64,000 bases of DNA from Bradyrhizobium sp. LMTR 3 (GCF_001693485.1 NZ_MAXC01000051.1:248001-312000); one strand, 5' to 3'; shown: positions 16,774-25,776, counted from the first letter of the stretch. Translations and numbers: made by a program. The notes: generated from the letters alone by a model not told the origin.

Positions 16774-18471
16774 CTATTCCGCGGCAACGCTTGGCGACGC
16801 CGGGCCGGCCGCAGCCATCTGCCGGAGCGTAAAGCGCCTCAGCTTGCCGGTCTCGGTCTTCGGCAGTTGCGCGACATATTCGATCGCGCGCGGATATTTA
16901 TAGGGCGCAATCGTCTGCTTGACGTGATCCTGCAACGCCTGCGTCAGCGCAGCGTCGGCAGCAGCGCCGCCTGCCAGAACCACGTAAGCCTTGACGATCA
17001 TCCCCCGCGCCTCGTCAGGCGCGCCGACCACGCCGCATTCGGCGACGGCAGGATGCGACAGCAGCGCCGCTTCGACCTCGGGCCCTGCAATATTGTAGCC
17101 GGAGGAAACGATCATGTCGTCCGAGCGGGCGACAAAGGACAGTCGGCCATTCGCGTCGCGGACAAAGGTATCGCCCGTCAGATTCCAGCCGTCGCGCACA
17201 TAGTTCGACTGCCTCGCGTCGTCGAGATAGCGGCAGCCGGTCGGCCCGCGCACCGCAAGCTTGCCGATGGTACCGGGCGGCAATTCGTTCATGTCGTCGT
17301 CGACAATTTTTGCCTCGTAGCCCGTCACGGGATGTCCTGTCGTGCCCGGGACCGCATCGCCGACGCGGTTGGTAATGAAAATGTGCAGCAATTCCGTCGA
17401 GCCGATGCCGTCAAGGATGGTCTTGCCGGTCTTGCGGGTCCAGCTTTCGAACACCGGCGCCGGCAATGTCTCGCCGGCGGAAACCGCCAGCCGCAGCGAC
17501 GACAGGTCGGCGCCATTATCCATCGCCGCCATCATCGCGCGATACGCGGTCGGCGAGGTGAAGCAGATTGTCGCCTTGTAGGTCTCGATGATTTTGACCA
17601 TCTCGGGCGGCGACGCATTTTCCAATAGCGTCGCCGTTGCGCCGAAGCGCAGGGGGAAGATTGCCAGCCCTCCGAGCCCGAAGGTAAAGGCCAGCGGCGG
17701 CGAGCCGACAAAAACGTCGTCCTCGGTAACGTTGAGCACTTCCCTGGCATAGCCGTCCGCAATGATCATGAGGTCGCGATGGAAATGCATCGTCGCCTTC
17801 GGCTCGCCCGTCGTGCCCGAGGTAAATCCCAGCAGCGCGACGTCGTCGCGCCCCGTCTTCACCGCGTCGAACCGGACCGGCTTGTTCAGCGCCACCCTGT
17901 CGAGCTCGGCATCATGGTTGGACGTGCCGTCAAAATTCACCACCTGCTTCAGGAAGCGGCTGGTCTTCGCGCACGCGACCAGTTCGTCGGCGATGCGGCT
18001 GTCGGTCAGCGCCAGCGCAATCTCCGCCTTGTCGACGATCTTGCTCAACTCGCCGGCGCGCAGCATCGGCATGGTATTGACGACGACGGCGCCTGCTTTT
18101 GTGGCCGCGAGCCACGCCGCGACCAACGCCGGATTGTTGCCGGAGCGGATCAGGACCCGGTTACCGGGCTTGACGCCGTAATTCTCCACCAGCGCATGCG
18201 CGAGGCGGTTGGACCAGTCAGCCAGTTCCTTGTAGGTGCGCTGGCGGCCGTTGCCGATCAGTGCGATCCGATCGCCCCAGCCTTCTTCGACGATCCGATC
18301 GGTCAGTTCGACTGCGGCGTTGAGATATTCGGGATACTGAAATTCCGGCCGATCGAGCAGCAGATCCGGCCACTGCTCTGATGGCGGCAGATTTCGCCGC
18401 GTAAAATCGTCGACGTGCCCCGACGGGCCGAGAGACCGGCCAAGGGTCCGGCTGGGAGTGCTACCTGACAT
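16774..18471 (-). CDS. abmG: 2-aminobenzoate-CoA ligase (benzoate-CoA ligase family)
   Basis: A 565-residue ANL-superfamily adenylating enzyme. The P-loop motif is TSGTTGEPK, the central GIGSTELLHIFI is typical of benzoate/aminobenzoate-CoA ligases, the hinge Asp region is SGYNIAGPEVE, and the C-terminal catalytic Lys is in KTETGKLRR. The ATG at 18471 follows GAGGGGAGA; the frame is open further upstream but crosses the operator. It would convert anthranilate to 2-aminobenzoyl-CoA. The specificity is inferred from kynU and the fused monooxygenase/reductase nearby; benzoate or salicylate ligase activity is the main alternative. Confidence 0.85.
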   Translation of the reverse strand: MSGSTPSRTLGRSLGPSGHVDDFTRRNLPPSEQWPDLLLDRPEFQYPEYLNAAVELTDRIVEEGWGDRIALIGNGRQRTYKELADWSNRLAHALVENYGVKPGNRVLIRSGNNPALVAAWLAATKAGAVVVNTMPMLRAGELSKIVDKAEIALALTDSRIADELVACAKTSRFLKQVVNFDGTSNHDAELDRVALNKPVRFDAVKTGRDDVALLGFTSGTTGEPKATMHFHRDLMIIADGYAREVLNVTEDDVFVGSPPLAFTFGLGGLAIFPLRFGATATLLENASPPEMVKIIETYKATICFTSPTAYRAMMAAMDNGADLSSLRLAVSAGETLPAPVFESWTRKTGKTILDGIGSTELLHIFITNRVGDAVPGTTGHPVTGYEAKIVDDDMNELPPGTIGKLAVRGPTGCRYLDDARQSNYVRDGWNLTGDTFVRDANGRLSFVARSDDMIVSSGYNIAGPEVEAALLSHPAVAECGVVGAPDEARGMIVKAYVVLAGGAAADAALTQALQDHVKQTIAPYKYPRAIEYVAQLPKTETGKLRRFTLRQMAAAGPASPSVAAE

Positions 18472-18546
18472 TTTCAATCTCCCCTCGCTTCCATCCATGA
18501 AAGGCTCGAGATCAATATCGAGGACGCCCGGCAACGCCGTCCCACA

Positions 18547-18571
18547 AATCATTTTAGGCTTAAAACAATTT
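18547..18571. promoter_or_regulatory. Operator copy 2 (ligase promoter)
   Basis: Near-palindrome ATTTTAGGCTTAAAAC with flanking AATC and AATT (18548-18570), about 85 bases upstream of the ligase start. Read on the minus strand it aligns with the copy before the monooxygenase/reductase over nearly its whole length. Confidence 0.72.
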
Positions 18572-18654
18572 TTCGCAAGGGTGGAATCAAGGGTGGAATC
18601 GCGTATTCCCACCTTCGGAGATTAACGGCCGCGCCCCGGCCGGGAACTCGCCCC

Positions 18655-20145
18655 TCAGGCGGCCCGGTAGTCCGGCGCCGCGGCGAGGAAGCGGCCGTAG
18701 GCGGCGGCATCGGGCGGGGTGAATTTCTCCACCAGCGGATTGCGGCGCCGTCCGGATACGCCGATGTCGGCGAGCAATTCGTCAAAATGCTTGAAGTGAT
18801 AGGGCGCGACGCACAGCCCGCCATAAACGCCGGCGGCCGGCCGCTCGACGCGCTTGAAATGCAGCATCATCTCGATGTTGTCGCGCATTTCCTTGGGCGT
18901 CGGCTGACGGACGAGCTGGCCATCGGCATAGCGCACCAGCCAGTTCGCGGCGAGGTCTGCGCATAGCACCGTGCAGAAGCTGGAGTTGAAACCGACGAAT
19001 CCCATTTCGGGCAAGTCCGGGTTGGCAATCAGCCGATAGAGCCGATACTGCCCGTCGGGATCGACCAGTCTGTCTCGGTAAGCCTGCGGCAGGAACGGCA
19101 CACCCAGTTTGTAGCCGATCGCGAGCACGGCCACGTCGGCCTGGACGCGCTGCCCGCCGGTCATCACGATCGTATTGCCATCATAGCGCTCGAAACTGCC
19201 TCTGATGGCCTTAATGCGCTTGTCCGCGACCATCGGAAAGAATCCGGGCGTTGCGATCGGCACCGAGCAGTTGACGCCGTCTTCAATCCTTTCCTTCGGC
19301 ACCATGTCGCATTTGCCGAGCTTGAGTTGAATTTTCAGAAGGCTCTCCAGCCCGCGCCAGTTGGCCCAGATGAGCGGCTCTGCCACCATATGCGCGAACC
19401 GCGACATTGCGCCGATGCCCCAGCTCCGGAACATCTCCTCCTGCGCGCGGATGTAGAGAATGCGTTTGAAATTGACCAGGCCGCCGATGAAATAGGGAAT
19501 CCGCCACACCGGCTCGCGGTACACCAGCGTCACTTCGGCCGCCCCGGAATTGACCGCGTTGACGGCGATATCGGTCGCCGACTTCGAGCCGCCGAGCACG
19601 ACGATCCTGCGGCCTCTGGCAATCGCCGGATCGTTGTATTGCGAGGAGTGCAGGATACGCCCACCCTGCGCCTTGAAGGCGTCTTCGCCCGGCAGGCTGA
19701 GCGTCTGCGGCTCATTGAACTGCCCGGTGCAGACCGCGACGAAGTCGAAGTCTTCGGGAGTGGTGCGGCCGTCCGGCCCACACAGATCGAGCCGCCAGCC
19801 CGGCGCAGAGTCGGGCCGACGATCCATTTGCACCACGGTCGTGTTGAAGCGGACAGCACCGAGGAGATCGTTGTCCTTTGCGTATTCGGTCAGGTAGGCA
19901 TGGACCTGCGGACCTTTCGGCCATTCCGGATAGGAATCCGGCATCGCCTTGTCGGTGTAGCGGTACAAATCCTTCGGGCTCTGCGTTTGCACCTCGGGAT
20001 AGGACCGCGCCGGTTCCCAGACGCCGCCAAGATCGCCGCTGCGCTCAATGAGCGTGATCTGATGACCGCGCGCGGCGAAGGCTTTTGCGGCCGCAAGTCC
20101 GGATATGCCGGCGCCAATGACGCAGACTTTCTTTCGGCTGACCAT
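18655..20145 (-). CDS. Flavin-containing monooxygenase (class B)
   Basis: A 496-residue FMO-like enzyme. The FAD-binding motif GAGISGLAAAK lies at about residues 10-20 and a second dinucleotide-binding motif, VLGGSKSATD, lies in the middle, as expected for NADPH. The start at 20145 is preceded by GGAG; an in-frame ATG 15 bases upstream is possible. The gene follows the cupin gene by a short spacer and is probably in its operon. Class B monooxygenases oxygenate N, S or carbonyl carbons. The substrate is unknown; a side reaction on an aromatic amine or an alicyclic CoA-pathway ketone is conceivable. Confidence 0.88.
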   Translation of the reverse strand: MVSRKKVCVIGAGISGLAAAKAFAARGHQITLIERSGDLGGVWEPARSYPEVQTQSPKDLYRYTDKAMPDSYPEWPKGPQVHAYLTEYAKDNDLLGAVRFNTTVVQMDRRPDSAPGWRLDLCGPDGRTTPEDFDFVAVCTGQFNEPQTLSLPGEDAFKAQGGRILHSSQYNDPAIARGRRIVVLGGSKSATDIAVNAVNSGAAEVTLVYREPVWRIPYFIGGLVNFKRILYIRAQEEMFRSWGIGAMSRFAHMVAEPLIWANWRGLESLLKIQLKLGKCDMVPKERIEDGVNCSVPIATPGFFPMVADKRIKAIRGSFERYDGNTIVMTGGQRVQADVAVLAIGYKLGVPFLPQAYRDRLVDPDGQYRLYRLIANPDLPEMGFVGFNSSFCTVLCADLAANWLVRYADGQLVRQPTPKEMRDNIEMMLHFKRVERPAAGVYGGLCVAPYHFKHFDELLADIGVSGRRRNPLVEKFTPPDAAAYGRFLAAAPDYRAA

Positions 20146-20176
20146 GACGATCTCCAGCAAGGATGAGTTCAGGGAG

Positions 20177-20626
20177 CTATTCGTTGGCCTCGGGCGGCAA
20201 AAAGTTCACTTCATGCTGCGCCGAGATCCGGACCACCTCTTCGGGGTCGGTCAGATTGTGAAGCTGGTTGAACAGCGCTTCGAGCTTCTGCATCGGCGAC
20301 ACCCAGAACAGCGCGCGGGCCGGCTTGTCTGATTTGTTGAAGTAGCCATGCGGGATGCCGCGTGGCATCCGAACCAGGTCGCCGGCCTTGGCCTGCACCC
20401 AGACGCCGTCGAGCTTGAGATCGAGAACGCCCTCCTGCACCAGGATGAACTCATCCTGTGTGGGATGAACGTGCACCGGCACGAATTGCCCGGGCTCGCT
20501 GTTGGTCTCGAAGGCGAAGGTTGAATCGGTCACGGCCTTGGGGAAGTAGACCTGACCGAGAATATTCCAGGTCTTGCCGCCGTAGCCGGTGCCGTTGGCG
20601 GTGATGCCTTTTTCGAGTGCTGCCAT
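20177..20626 (-). CDS. Small cupin-domain protein (paralogue of the one at 23958)
   Basis: A 149-residue single-cupin protein. The metal-site motif 1 is HVHPTQDEF and motif 2 is PRGIPHGYFN, giving three His and one Glu candidate ligands. A GAGAGGGAGGG ribosome-binding site precedes the ATG. It shares the unusual WxILGQxYxPKxVT N-terminus and the C-terminal AxHxxxFLPP with the second cupin of the island. Function unknown: such cupins can be dioxygenases, isomerases or metabolite-binding proteins. It leads the flavin-monooxygenase operon. Confidence 0.9.
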   Translation of the reverse strand: MAALEKGITANGTGYGGKTWNILGQVYFPKAVTDSTFAFETNSEPGQFVPVHVHPTQDEFILVQEGVLDLKLDGVWVQAKAGDLVRMPRGIPHGYFNKSDKPARALFWVSPMQKLEALFNQLHNLTDPEEVVRISAQHEVNFLPPEANE

Positions 20627-20796
20627 ATCGCCCTCCTCTCGCAGTTGATGTGGTTTTCAACGTCTGAAAATAGTTCGCGCAGGCTGGATCGAGCCGAAGC
20701 GGCCGTCTAGCCGGAAAACGAATCCGGCCCGCATCGCGCGAGATCTACGCTTTGCTGCGACGCGATACGGTCGGCTTTCACACCGTGATCCCTCCC

Positions 20797-20837
20797 CCGT
20801 CATTCCGGGGGCGCGTAGCGCGAACCCGGAATGACGG
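20797..20837. repeat. Hairpin repeat (CCGTCATTCCGGG arms)
   Basis: Perfect 13-base inverted arms CCGTCATTCCGGG / CCCGGAATGACGG separated by a GC-rich loop containing GCGCGTAGCGCG. This is a short dispersed palindromic repeat. Confidence 0.75.
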
Positions 20838-20916
20838 AGAGAGCATGACCGCCGCGGTTGCCCGCGGATCAGGCACCACGGTCAACGAAATCGCCTTTCC
20901 AAGCACGGCACCCGCA

Positions 20917-20938
20917 GATATTATAGGCTTCAAATAAT
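20917..20938. promoter_or_regulatory. Operator copy 3 (AraC gene promoter)
   Basis: ATATTATAGGCTTCAAATAAT (in part), 16 bases upstream of the AraC-gene GTG start and just before its GGAGGG ribosome-binding site. It has the same TAGGCTT centre as the ligase copy. Confidence 0.68.
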
Positions 20939-20953
20939 GCGGAGGGCCGGGCC

Positions 20954-21973
20954 GTGGAGACGGGCGCCAGCATTGTCAGGCATGACCCAACCGTCCGGCT
21001 GGCGGCATTCAACCGCGTTTCGACCGACGGCGTCGATGCTGCCGCCGACGCGGTCGGGCGGATATTCTGCCCGCATCGACTGACGCCCGAGCAAACGACA
21101 TCATCTGAATTCTTTGCGTTGCACAACAGCGCCGTCTTTGGCGGCTTATCCGTCAACTACGTCGCCTATGGCGGATCGGTGTCGATCGACCCCGGTTGCC
21201 TCGAGCGCTTTTTTCTGTTGCAAATCCCCGTGCACGGTTCAGCGCGGATCCAAACCGCCTCGCGCGACATCGCAACCGCGCCCGGCGCCAGCGCCTCGCT
21301 GTTGTCGCCGACGATCCCGACGCGAATGACTTGGCAGAGCAATTGCGCCCAGATCATTCTGCTGGTCGACCGCCGTCTGATAGAGCAACGGGCCGCGGCG
21401 CTAGCGGGGCGGCCGGCGGGCGCGATCGAGTTCGAGCCTGCGGTCGATCTCCGCTCAGCAGCCGGCCGGGCGCTTCAGTCGCAGATTTTGGAGTTCGTCG
21501 ATCTTGCCGAATGCCTCGGACCGCGAAGGCCGCTTTCGCCGGTGGCCGCAGCCAATATACGCGAGACGTTGTTGGGTGCTTTGCTCCACGGCCAGCATCA
21601 CAGCGCCAGCGATGCCATCGAGCGATTTGGTGGCCGGGCCGAAACGCTGCCGCAATCGTTGCGACGGGCGCGCGAGTTCTTATATGCGCACGCGGACGAG
21701 CCACTCGATCTGGCGCAGCTTGCTGCAGCCGCAGGCACGGGCATCCGCGCGCTACAGCTCGGCTTCCAGCGGCATTTCGGAATGTCGATTTCCGAGATGC
21801 TGCGCGACATCCGCCTCGCACACCTCAACGTCAGACTGGCCGTCGCCTCACCTAACGACAGCATCACCGATATCGCATTCGAGCTCGGCTTTACACACCT
21901 CAGCCGGATGGCAAGCGCCTATCGCGCCAAGTTCGGCGAACCGCCATCGGCGACCCTGCGCGGGATGAACTAG
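20954..21973 (+). CDS. AraC-family transcriptional regulator
   Basis: A 339-residue regulator with an N-terminal AraC-binding-like cupin domain (FeaR/AraC_binding_2 style) and a C-terminal double helix-turn-helix of about 100 residues ending in FGFTHLSRM-type second helix (here ELGFTHLSRMASAYRAKFG). GTG start with GGAGGG seven bases upstream. It stands alone, divergent from the cupin-monooxygenase unit, and has its own operator copy. It is probably an activator responding to an aromatic intermediate; the effector is unknown. Confidence 0.9.
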   Translation: METGASIVRHDPTVRLAAFNRVSTDGVDAAADAVGRIFCPHRLTPEQTTSSEFFALHNSAVFGGLSVNYVAYGGSVSIDPGCLERFFLLQIPVHGSARIQTASRDIATAPGASASLLSPTIPTRMTWQSNCAQIILLVDRRLIEQRAAALAGRPAGAIEFEPAVDLRSAAGRALQSQILEFVDLAECLGPRRPLSPVAAANIRETLLGALLHGQHHSASDAIERFGGRAETLPQSLRRAREFLYAHADEPLDLAQLAAAAGTGIRALQLGFQRHFGMSISEMLRDIRLAHLNVRLAVASPNDSITDIAFELGFTHLSRMASAYRAKFGEPPSATLRGMN

Positions 21974-22045
21974 CGCCCGGCGACCCGTGCACGATTATTA
22001 TGCCTCGTAGTCCACCTCGGCGCTCAACGGATCACCCTTCCCGTG

Positions 22046-22546
22046 TCAGCCTCGGTCGCCCCGCGCCCTCGCGGATTTTTGCGCCGAAGTTTTGGTCTTG
22101 GCCAGGAGGCGCATCAGCTCGCGAACATCCTTCGGCGTCAGGTCTTCGAAAATATCGGCGATCCATAATTCGTGCTCTGCGGCCATCTTGCGGAATTCGG
22201 CACGACCGGCCTTGGTCAGGCGGATCACCTGCACGCGGCGATCGACATCCGAGGTGCGGCGGTCGAGATGCCCGGATTCGACCAGGCGCTCGACGAGGCC
22301 AGTGACGTTGCCATTCGAAACCATCATCCGCTTCGAGACATCTGACAGCGTCATGCCCTCCGGCACTTTGTCGAGCTGGGCCATCAGGTCGAACCGCGGC
22401 AGCGTGACGTCGAAGCGCTCGCGCAAGCGGCTGCGTACCTCACCCTCGATCAGGGTCGTGCAGGTCAGCAGACGAAGCCACAGCCTGAGTTCGTCGCCAT
22501 GATGCTCCGGGAGCTCGACGGCCTTGGTCTCTGAATCGAGAGTCAT
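22046..22546 (-). CDS. MarR-family transcriptional regulator (candidate island repressor)
   Basis: A 166-residue MarR protein. The winged helix includes MTLSDVSKRMMVSNGNVTG as recognition region and a wing with RRTSDVDRRVQVIRLTKAG (conserved DxRxxxxxLT). MarR proteins such as BadR and CouR control aromatic acyl-CoA pathways and release DNA on binding aromatic CoA thioesters. It lies in the middle of the island and an operator copy lies about 70 bases upstream of its start, consistent with autoregulation. The link to the six palindromes is inference. Confidence 0.92.
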   Translation of the reverse strand: MTLDSETKAVELPEHHGDELRLWLRLLTCTTLIEGEVRSRLRERFDVTLPRFDLMAQLDKVPEGMTLSDVSKRMMVSNGNVTGLVERLVESGHLDRRTSDVDRRVQVIRLTKAGRAEFRKMAAEHELWIADIFEDLTPKDVRELMRLLAKTKTSAQKSARARGDRG

Positions 22547-22613
22547 GATGCTATCTTGTCTGCGTTGGACGGTCGGCGAGCCCGAATAGGCCGCCGCTTG
22601 GGATCATTGTCCA

Positions 22614-22637
22614 GATTTCTTTAAGTTTCAAGCAATT
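22614..22637. promoter_or_regulatory. Operator copy 4 (MarR / binding-protein divergent region)
   Basis: ATTTCTTTAAGTTTCAAGCAATT in part (22615-22637). Read on the minus strand, TTGAAACTTAAAG lines up with the TTGAAGCCTAAAAT core of the other copies. It is 69 bases from the MarR start and about 124 bases from the divergent binding-protein start. It is a weaker match than copies 1-3. Confidence 0.55.
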
Positions 22638-22760
22638 GGCGCATGGCTTGCATGGATGCGTTGTGCTTGCGGGTGCCGTCGCCGTCAGAATAAGCTGCAC
22701 CCCGAGCGTTTGATGTAGCGTTAAGTTTTGGCTGCAGGGCCGCCGAACAGAGGAAAAATC

Positions 22761-23936
22761 ATGAAGCAGTCGTTGAAGCTGACTGGGCTTGCCGTTTTGC
22801 TGGGGTTTGCTGCCGCTCCGGCTGCAGCGCAGGAGAAGATCAAGATCGGCGTGATCACGACCCTGTCCGGCCCGGCGGCCGTACTCGGCCAGCAATCCCG
22901 CGACGGCTTCCAGCTCGCGGTCAAGGAGCTCGGCGGCAAGATGGCCGGCAAGGACGTCGAGGTGATCGTCGTCGACGACGAACTCAAGCCCGATGGCGCC
23001 GTGACCAAGGCCAAGGGCCTGCTCGAGCGCGAGAAGGTCGATTTCGTGGTCGGGCCGATCTTCTCCAACATTCTGCAAGCCATTCACCGGCCGGTGACGG
23101 GGAACAAGACGTTCCTGATCAGCCCGAACGCGGGCCCGTCGAGCTATGCCGGCAAGGAGTGCAGTCCGTTCTTTTACGTGACCTCCTACCAGAACGACCA
23201 GGTTCACGAGATCCTCGGCAAGGTCGCCCAGGATCGCGGCTACAAGCGCATATACGTGCTTGTGCCGAACTATCAGGCCGGCAAGGATTCGGCCGCCGGA
23301 TTCAAGCTCGACTACAAGGGCGAGATCGTCGAGGAGAGCTATACCCCGCTCGGCACGCTGGATTTCCAGGTCGAACTGACCAAGATCGCCTCCTCCAAGG
23401 TCGATGCGCTGTTTACCTTCATGCCGGGCGGCATGGGCGTTGGCCTCGTCAAGCAGTACCGGCAAGCCGGCCTCGCCGACAAGATCCCGGTGCTGTCGGC
23501 GTTCACGGTCGACGAATCGACCCTGCCCGCGCAGCAGGATGCCGCCGTCGGCATGTTCGGCGGCGCCAACTGGGCGCCGAACATGGACAATCCCCACAGC
23601 AAAAAATTCGTCGCTGCTTACGAGGCCGCCTATAACAGCGTGCCCGGCACCTACGCCATGCAGGGCTACGATACGGCCATGCTGATCGATAGCGCGGTGA
23701 AGGCGGTGAAGGGCGATCTGAAGAACAAGGACGCGGTCTCGGCAGCGCTCAGGAAGGCCGAGTTCACTTCGCTGCGCGGCGATTTCAAGTTCAACGTCAA
23801 CGGCTATCCGATCCAGAATTTCTATCTGACCAAGGTCGCCAAGCGCCCGGACGGCAAATTCCAGACCGAGATCGTCGAGAAGGTGTTTTCCAACTACGGC
23901 GATCGCTATGCCAAGGATTGCACACCCGCGAAATGA
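22761..23936 (+). CDS. ABC transporter substrate-binding protein, branched-chain amino acid type
   Basis: A 391-residue periplasmic binding protein with a signal peptide (MKQSLK, hydrophobic core, AAAQ cleavage) and the type I periplasmic fold of the LivJ/HbaE family (KIGVITTLSGPAAVLGQQ). The start follows GAGGAAAAA. No permease or ATPase gene accompanies it, so it must borrow a Liv-type importer encoded elsewhere. Homologues in aromatic-degradation loci bind benzoate-like acids, so an aromatic ligand such as anthranilate, kynurenine or tryptophan is inferred. A cupin gene follows after 21 bases. Confidence 0.93.
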   Translation: MKQSLKLTGLAVLLGFAAAPAAAQEKIKIGVITTLSGPAAVLGQQSRDGFQLAVKELGGKMAGKDVEVIVVDDELKPDGAVTKAKGLLEREKVDFVVGPIFSNILQAIHRPVTGNKTFLISPNAGPSSYAGKECSPFFYVTSYQNDQVHEILGKVAQDRGYKRIYVLVPNYQAGKDSAAGFKLDYKGEIVEESYTPLGTLDFQVELTKIASSKVDALFTFMPGGMGVGLVKQYRQAGLADKIPVLSAFTVDESTLPAQQDAAVGMFGGANWAPNMDNPHSKKFVAAYEAAYNSVPGTYAMQGYDTAMLIDSAVKAVKGDLKNKDAVSAALRKAEFTSLRGDFKFNVNGYPIQNFYLTKVAKRPDGKFQTEIVEKVFSNYGDRYAKDCTPAK

Positions 23937-23957
23937 CAATCGAAAGGGAGCGATACC

Positions 23958-24413
23958 ATGAAGACTGAAATCGCCGGCATTACCCGCGCCAACGAGGGAA
24001 TCCAGGGAATTTCCTGGAGCATTCTCGGCCAGACCTATGTGCCGAAGAGCGTCACCGAGCATTCCTTCTCCTGGCATGCGACGTTGCCGCCCGACACTTT
24101 TGTGCCGCCGCACATCCATCCCGATCAGGACGAGTATCTCTACATCCTGGAAGGGCAGCTTGACTTCTTCCTCGACGGCGCCGATACGCAGGCCACACCC
24201 GGCGATCTGGTTCGCCTACCGATGGGCAAGCCGCACGGCATCTTCAACAAATCGGGACGGACCGCGAAGACGCTGTTCTGGGTCTCGCCGACGCAGCGGC
24301 TCTACGACCTGTTCTGGGCGATCCACAACATGAAGGAGCAGAAGCCGGACGCGGTGGTGGCGCTGGCGGCCGAGCACAACATCCACTTCCTGCCGCCGCC
24401 TCCGGGGGCGTGA
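23958..24413 (+). CDS. Small cupin-domain protein (paralogue of the one at 20177)
   Basis: A 151-residue single cupin with candidate metal ligands in HIHPDQDEY and PMGKPHGIFN. GAAAGGGAG precedes the ATG. It resembles the other cupin along its whole length (ISWSILGQTYVPKSVT; EHNIHFLPPP at the end). It is co-directional with and 21 bases behind the aromatic-acid-type binding-protein gene. Function unknown; the retained metal motif argues for catalysis or metal-dependent ligand binding. Confidence 0.9.
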   Translation: MKTEIAGITRANEGIQGISWSILGQTYVPKSVTEHSFSWHATLPPDTFVPPHIHPDQDEYLYILEGQLDFFLDGADTQATPGDLVRLPMGKPHGIFNKSGRTAKTLFWVSPTQRLYDLFWAIHNMKEQKPDAVVALAAEHNIHFLPPPPGA

Positions 24414-24430
24414 GATTATTCGTTAGCTTC

Positions 24431-24512
24431 GTAGCCCGGATGAGCGAAGCGACATCCGGGATTCGGCCGGCGTCGGCAGTACCCCGGGTATCGCTGCGCT
24501 CACCCGGGCTAC
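24431..24512. repeat. Palindromic repeat (GTAGCCCGG type)
   Basis: GTAGCCCGGATGAGCGAAGC... at the left and ...GCGCTCACCCGGGCTAC at the right are near-perfect reverse complements, with CATCCGGG and CCCGGGTA inner arms. This is a classic dispersed repeat type in Bradyrhizobium-like genomes. It lies between convergent genes and could terminate both. Confidence 0.8.
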
Positions 24513-24522
24513 GGGACCTCGC

Positions 24523-25776
24523 CTACGCCCGCACCGCCGCGAGCCCGACCTGCGGCGGGGCGAAGCCGGCCTTGGACGCGTAGCCGCGCACGATCGCCTC
24601 GCGCTGGGCGTGGCTCAGCACCTTTTCGATATCGGTAAATCCGTCCGGCGCCAGTTGCTCGACGGCGTCGATCACGCCTTCGGGGCCGCCGCGGCGGTTC
24701 GCGCGCACGATCTCCGCCGTCATCGGCAGGCGTTTCTTCTCATAGGCGACCAGCGCCTGGCGCGGATGCTCGGCGCGCGCCAGCTCATCTGCCAGCGCGC
24801 GGGCATCGAGGATCGCCTGCGAGGCGCCATTCGATCCGACTGGATACATCGGGTGCGCGGCGTCGCCGAGCAGCGTGACGCGTCCCCAGGTCCAGTACGG
24901 CAGCGGATCGCGGTCGCAGCACGGATATTCGTAGAATTCCGGCGTCGCCGAGATCAGGCTGCGCACGTCGAGATACGGCACCTTGAAGCGCTCGACATGC
25001 GGCATCAGTTCCTCGCGCTTACCGGGCCGCGACCAGTCCTCGCGGCGCGGCGGCGGCGCGTTACCGTCACCGATCTTCACCATTACCGCCCAATTGGTCA
25101 GCCGGCTCGATGGACTCGAGCCCTCCGCAATCGGATACACCACGACCTTGGCATTCAGTCCACCGGCTACGATCATCGAGCGGCCGGTCAGGAATGCCGG
25201 CCAGTCCCGCGCGCCGCGCCATAGCATATGTCCGTTCCAGCACGGCGGTCCCTCGTCCGGAAACAGCATCTCGCGCACGCGCGAATGAATGCCGTCGGCG
25301 CCAACAAGGATATCGCCGCGCGCGGTTTTGACATGGGCGCCGGTGCGGTCGAAGAAGTGAGCGACCACGCCGCCCTCGTGCTGGGCAAACGCACCGAGAC
25401 GGCAACCCGTGTGGATCGCCTCGGCCCCGAGCCGTTCCTCGACGGCACGATGGATCACGCTTTGCAGGCGGCCGCGGTGCACCGAGAATTGCGGCACGTC
25501 GTGTCCGGCATCGAGGCCGCGCGGCTCGCGCCAGACTTCCTGGCCGTGGCGGCTGAGATAGTACAGTTGATCGGTACGAACAGCGGCAGCATCGAGCCGG
25601 TCCAGCAGGCCGAGGGCGGTCAGTTCTCTGATCGCATGCGGCAGCGTGTTGATGCCGACGCCGAGCTCGCGGATGGTGTCGGACTGCTCGAACACTTCGC
25701 AATCGATGCCGCGGGCGCGCATCATCAGCGCGGTGGTAAGGCCTCCGATGCCGCCTCCGACGATGATCGCTTTCAT
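24523..25776 (-). CDS. FAD-dependent aromatic hydroxylase-like monooxygenase
   Basis: A 417-residue class A flavoprotein monooxygenase. It has the N-terminal GGGIGGL dinucleotide motif, the DG motif GADGIHSRVR, and the GD motif GDAAHPMYPVGSNG. It resembles PhzS / salicylate- and 3-hydroxybenzoate-hydroxylase-type enzymes, which hydroxylate free aromatic acids using NAD(P)H. It follows the fused monooxygenase/reductase gene by about 78 bases on the same strand and may be co-transcribed. The substrate is unknown; a hydroxyanthranilate-like branch is one possibility. Confidence 0.88.
   Translation of the reverse strand: MKAIIVGGGIGGLTTALMMRARGIDCEVFEQSDTIRELGVGINTLPHAIRELTALGLLDRLDAAAVRTDQLYYLSRHGQEVWREPRGLDAGHDVPQFSVHRGRLQSVIHRAVEERLGAEAIHTGCRLGAFAQHEGGVVAHFFDRTGAHVKTARGDILVGADGIHSRVREMLFPDEGPPCWNGHMLWRGARDWPAFLTGRSMIVAGGLNAKVVVYPIAEGSSPSSRLTNWAVMVKIGDGNAPPPRREDWSRPGKREELMPHVERFKVPYLDVRSLISATPEFYEYPCCDRDPLPYWTWGRVTLLGDAAHPMYPVGSNGASQAILDARALADELARAEHPRQALVAYEKKRLPMTAEIVRANRRGGPEGVIDAVEQLAPDGFTDIEKVLSHAQREAIVRGYASKAGFAPPQVGLAAVRA

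Larger units (their letters stand above)
20627..20953. other. Intergenic region between divergent cupin and AraC genes
   Basis: No gene is seen in these 327 bases. A symmetric TTTTCA-n5-TGAAAA element (20654-20670) lies 28-44 bases upstream of the cupin start and resembles, with different spacing, the island operator. A 13-bp-arm hairpin repeat lies at 20797-20837, and a true operator copy at 20917-20938 precedes the AraC gene. Confidence 0.6.

Noticed and set aside
22551..24119. Long minus-strand frame opposite the binding-protein and cupin genes
   Set aside because: Both plus-strand genes have signal peptide or cupin motifs and good ribosome-binding sites; the opposite frame is low-quality sequence.
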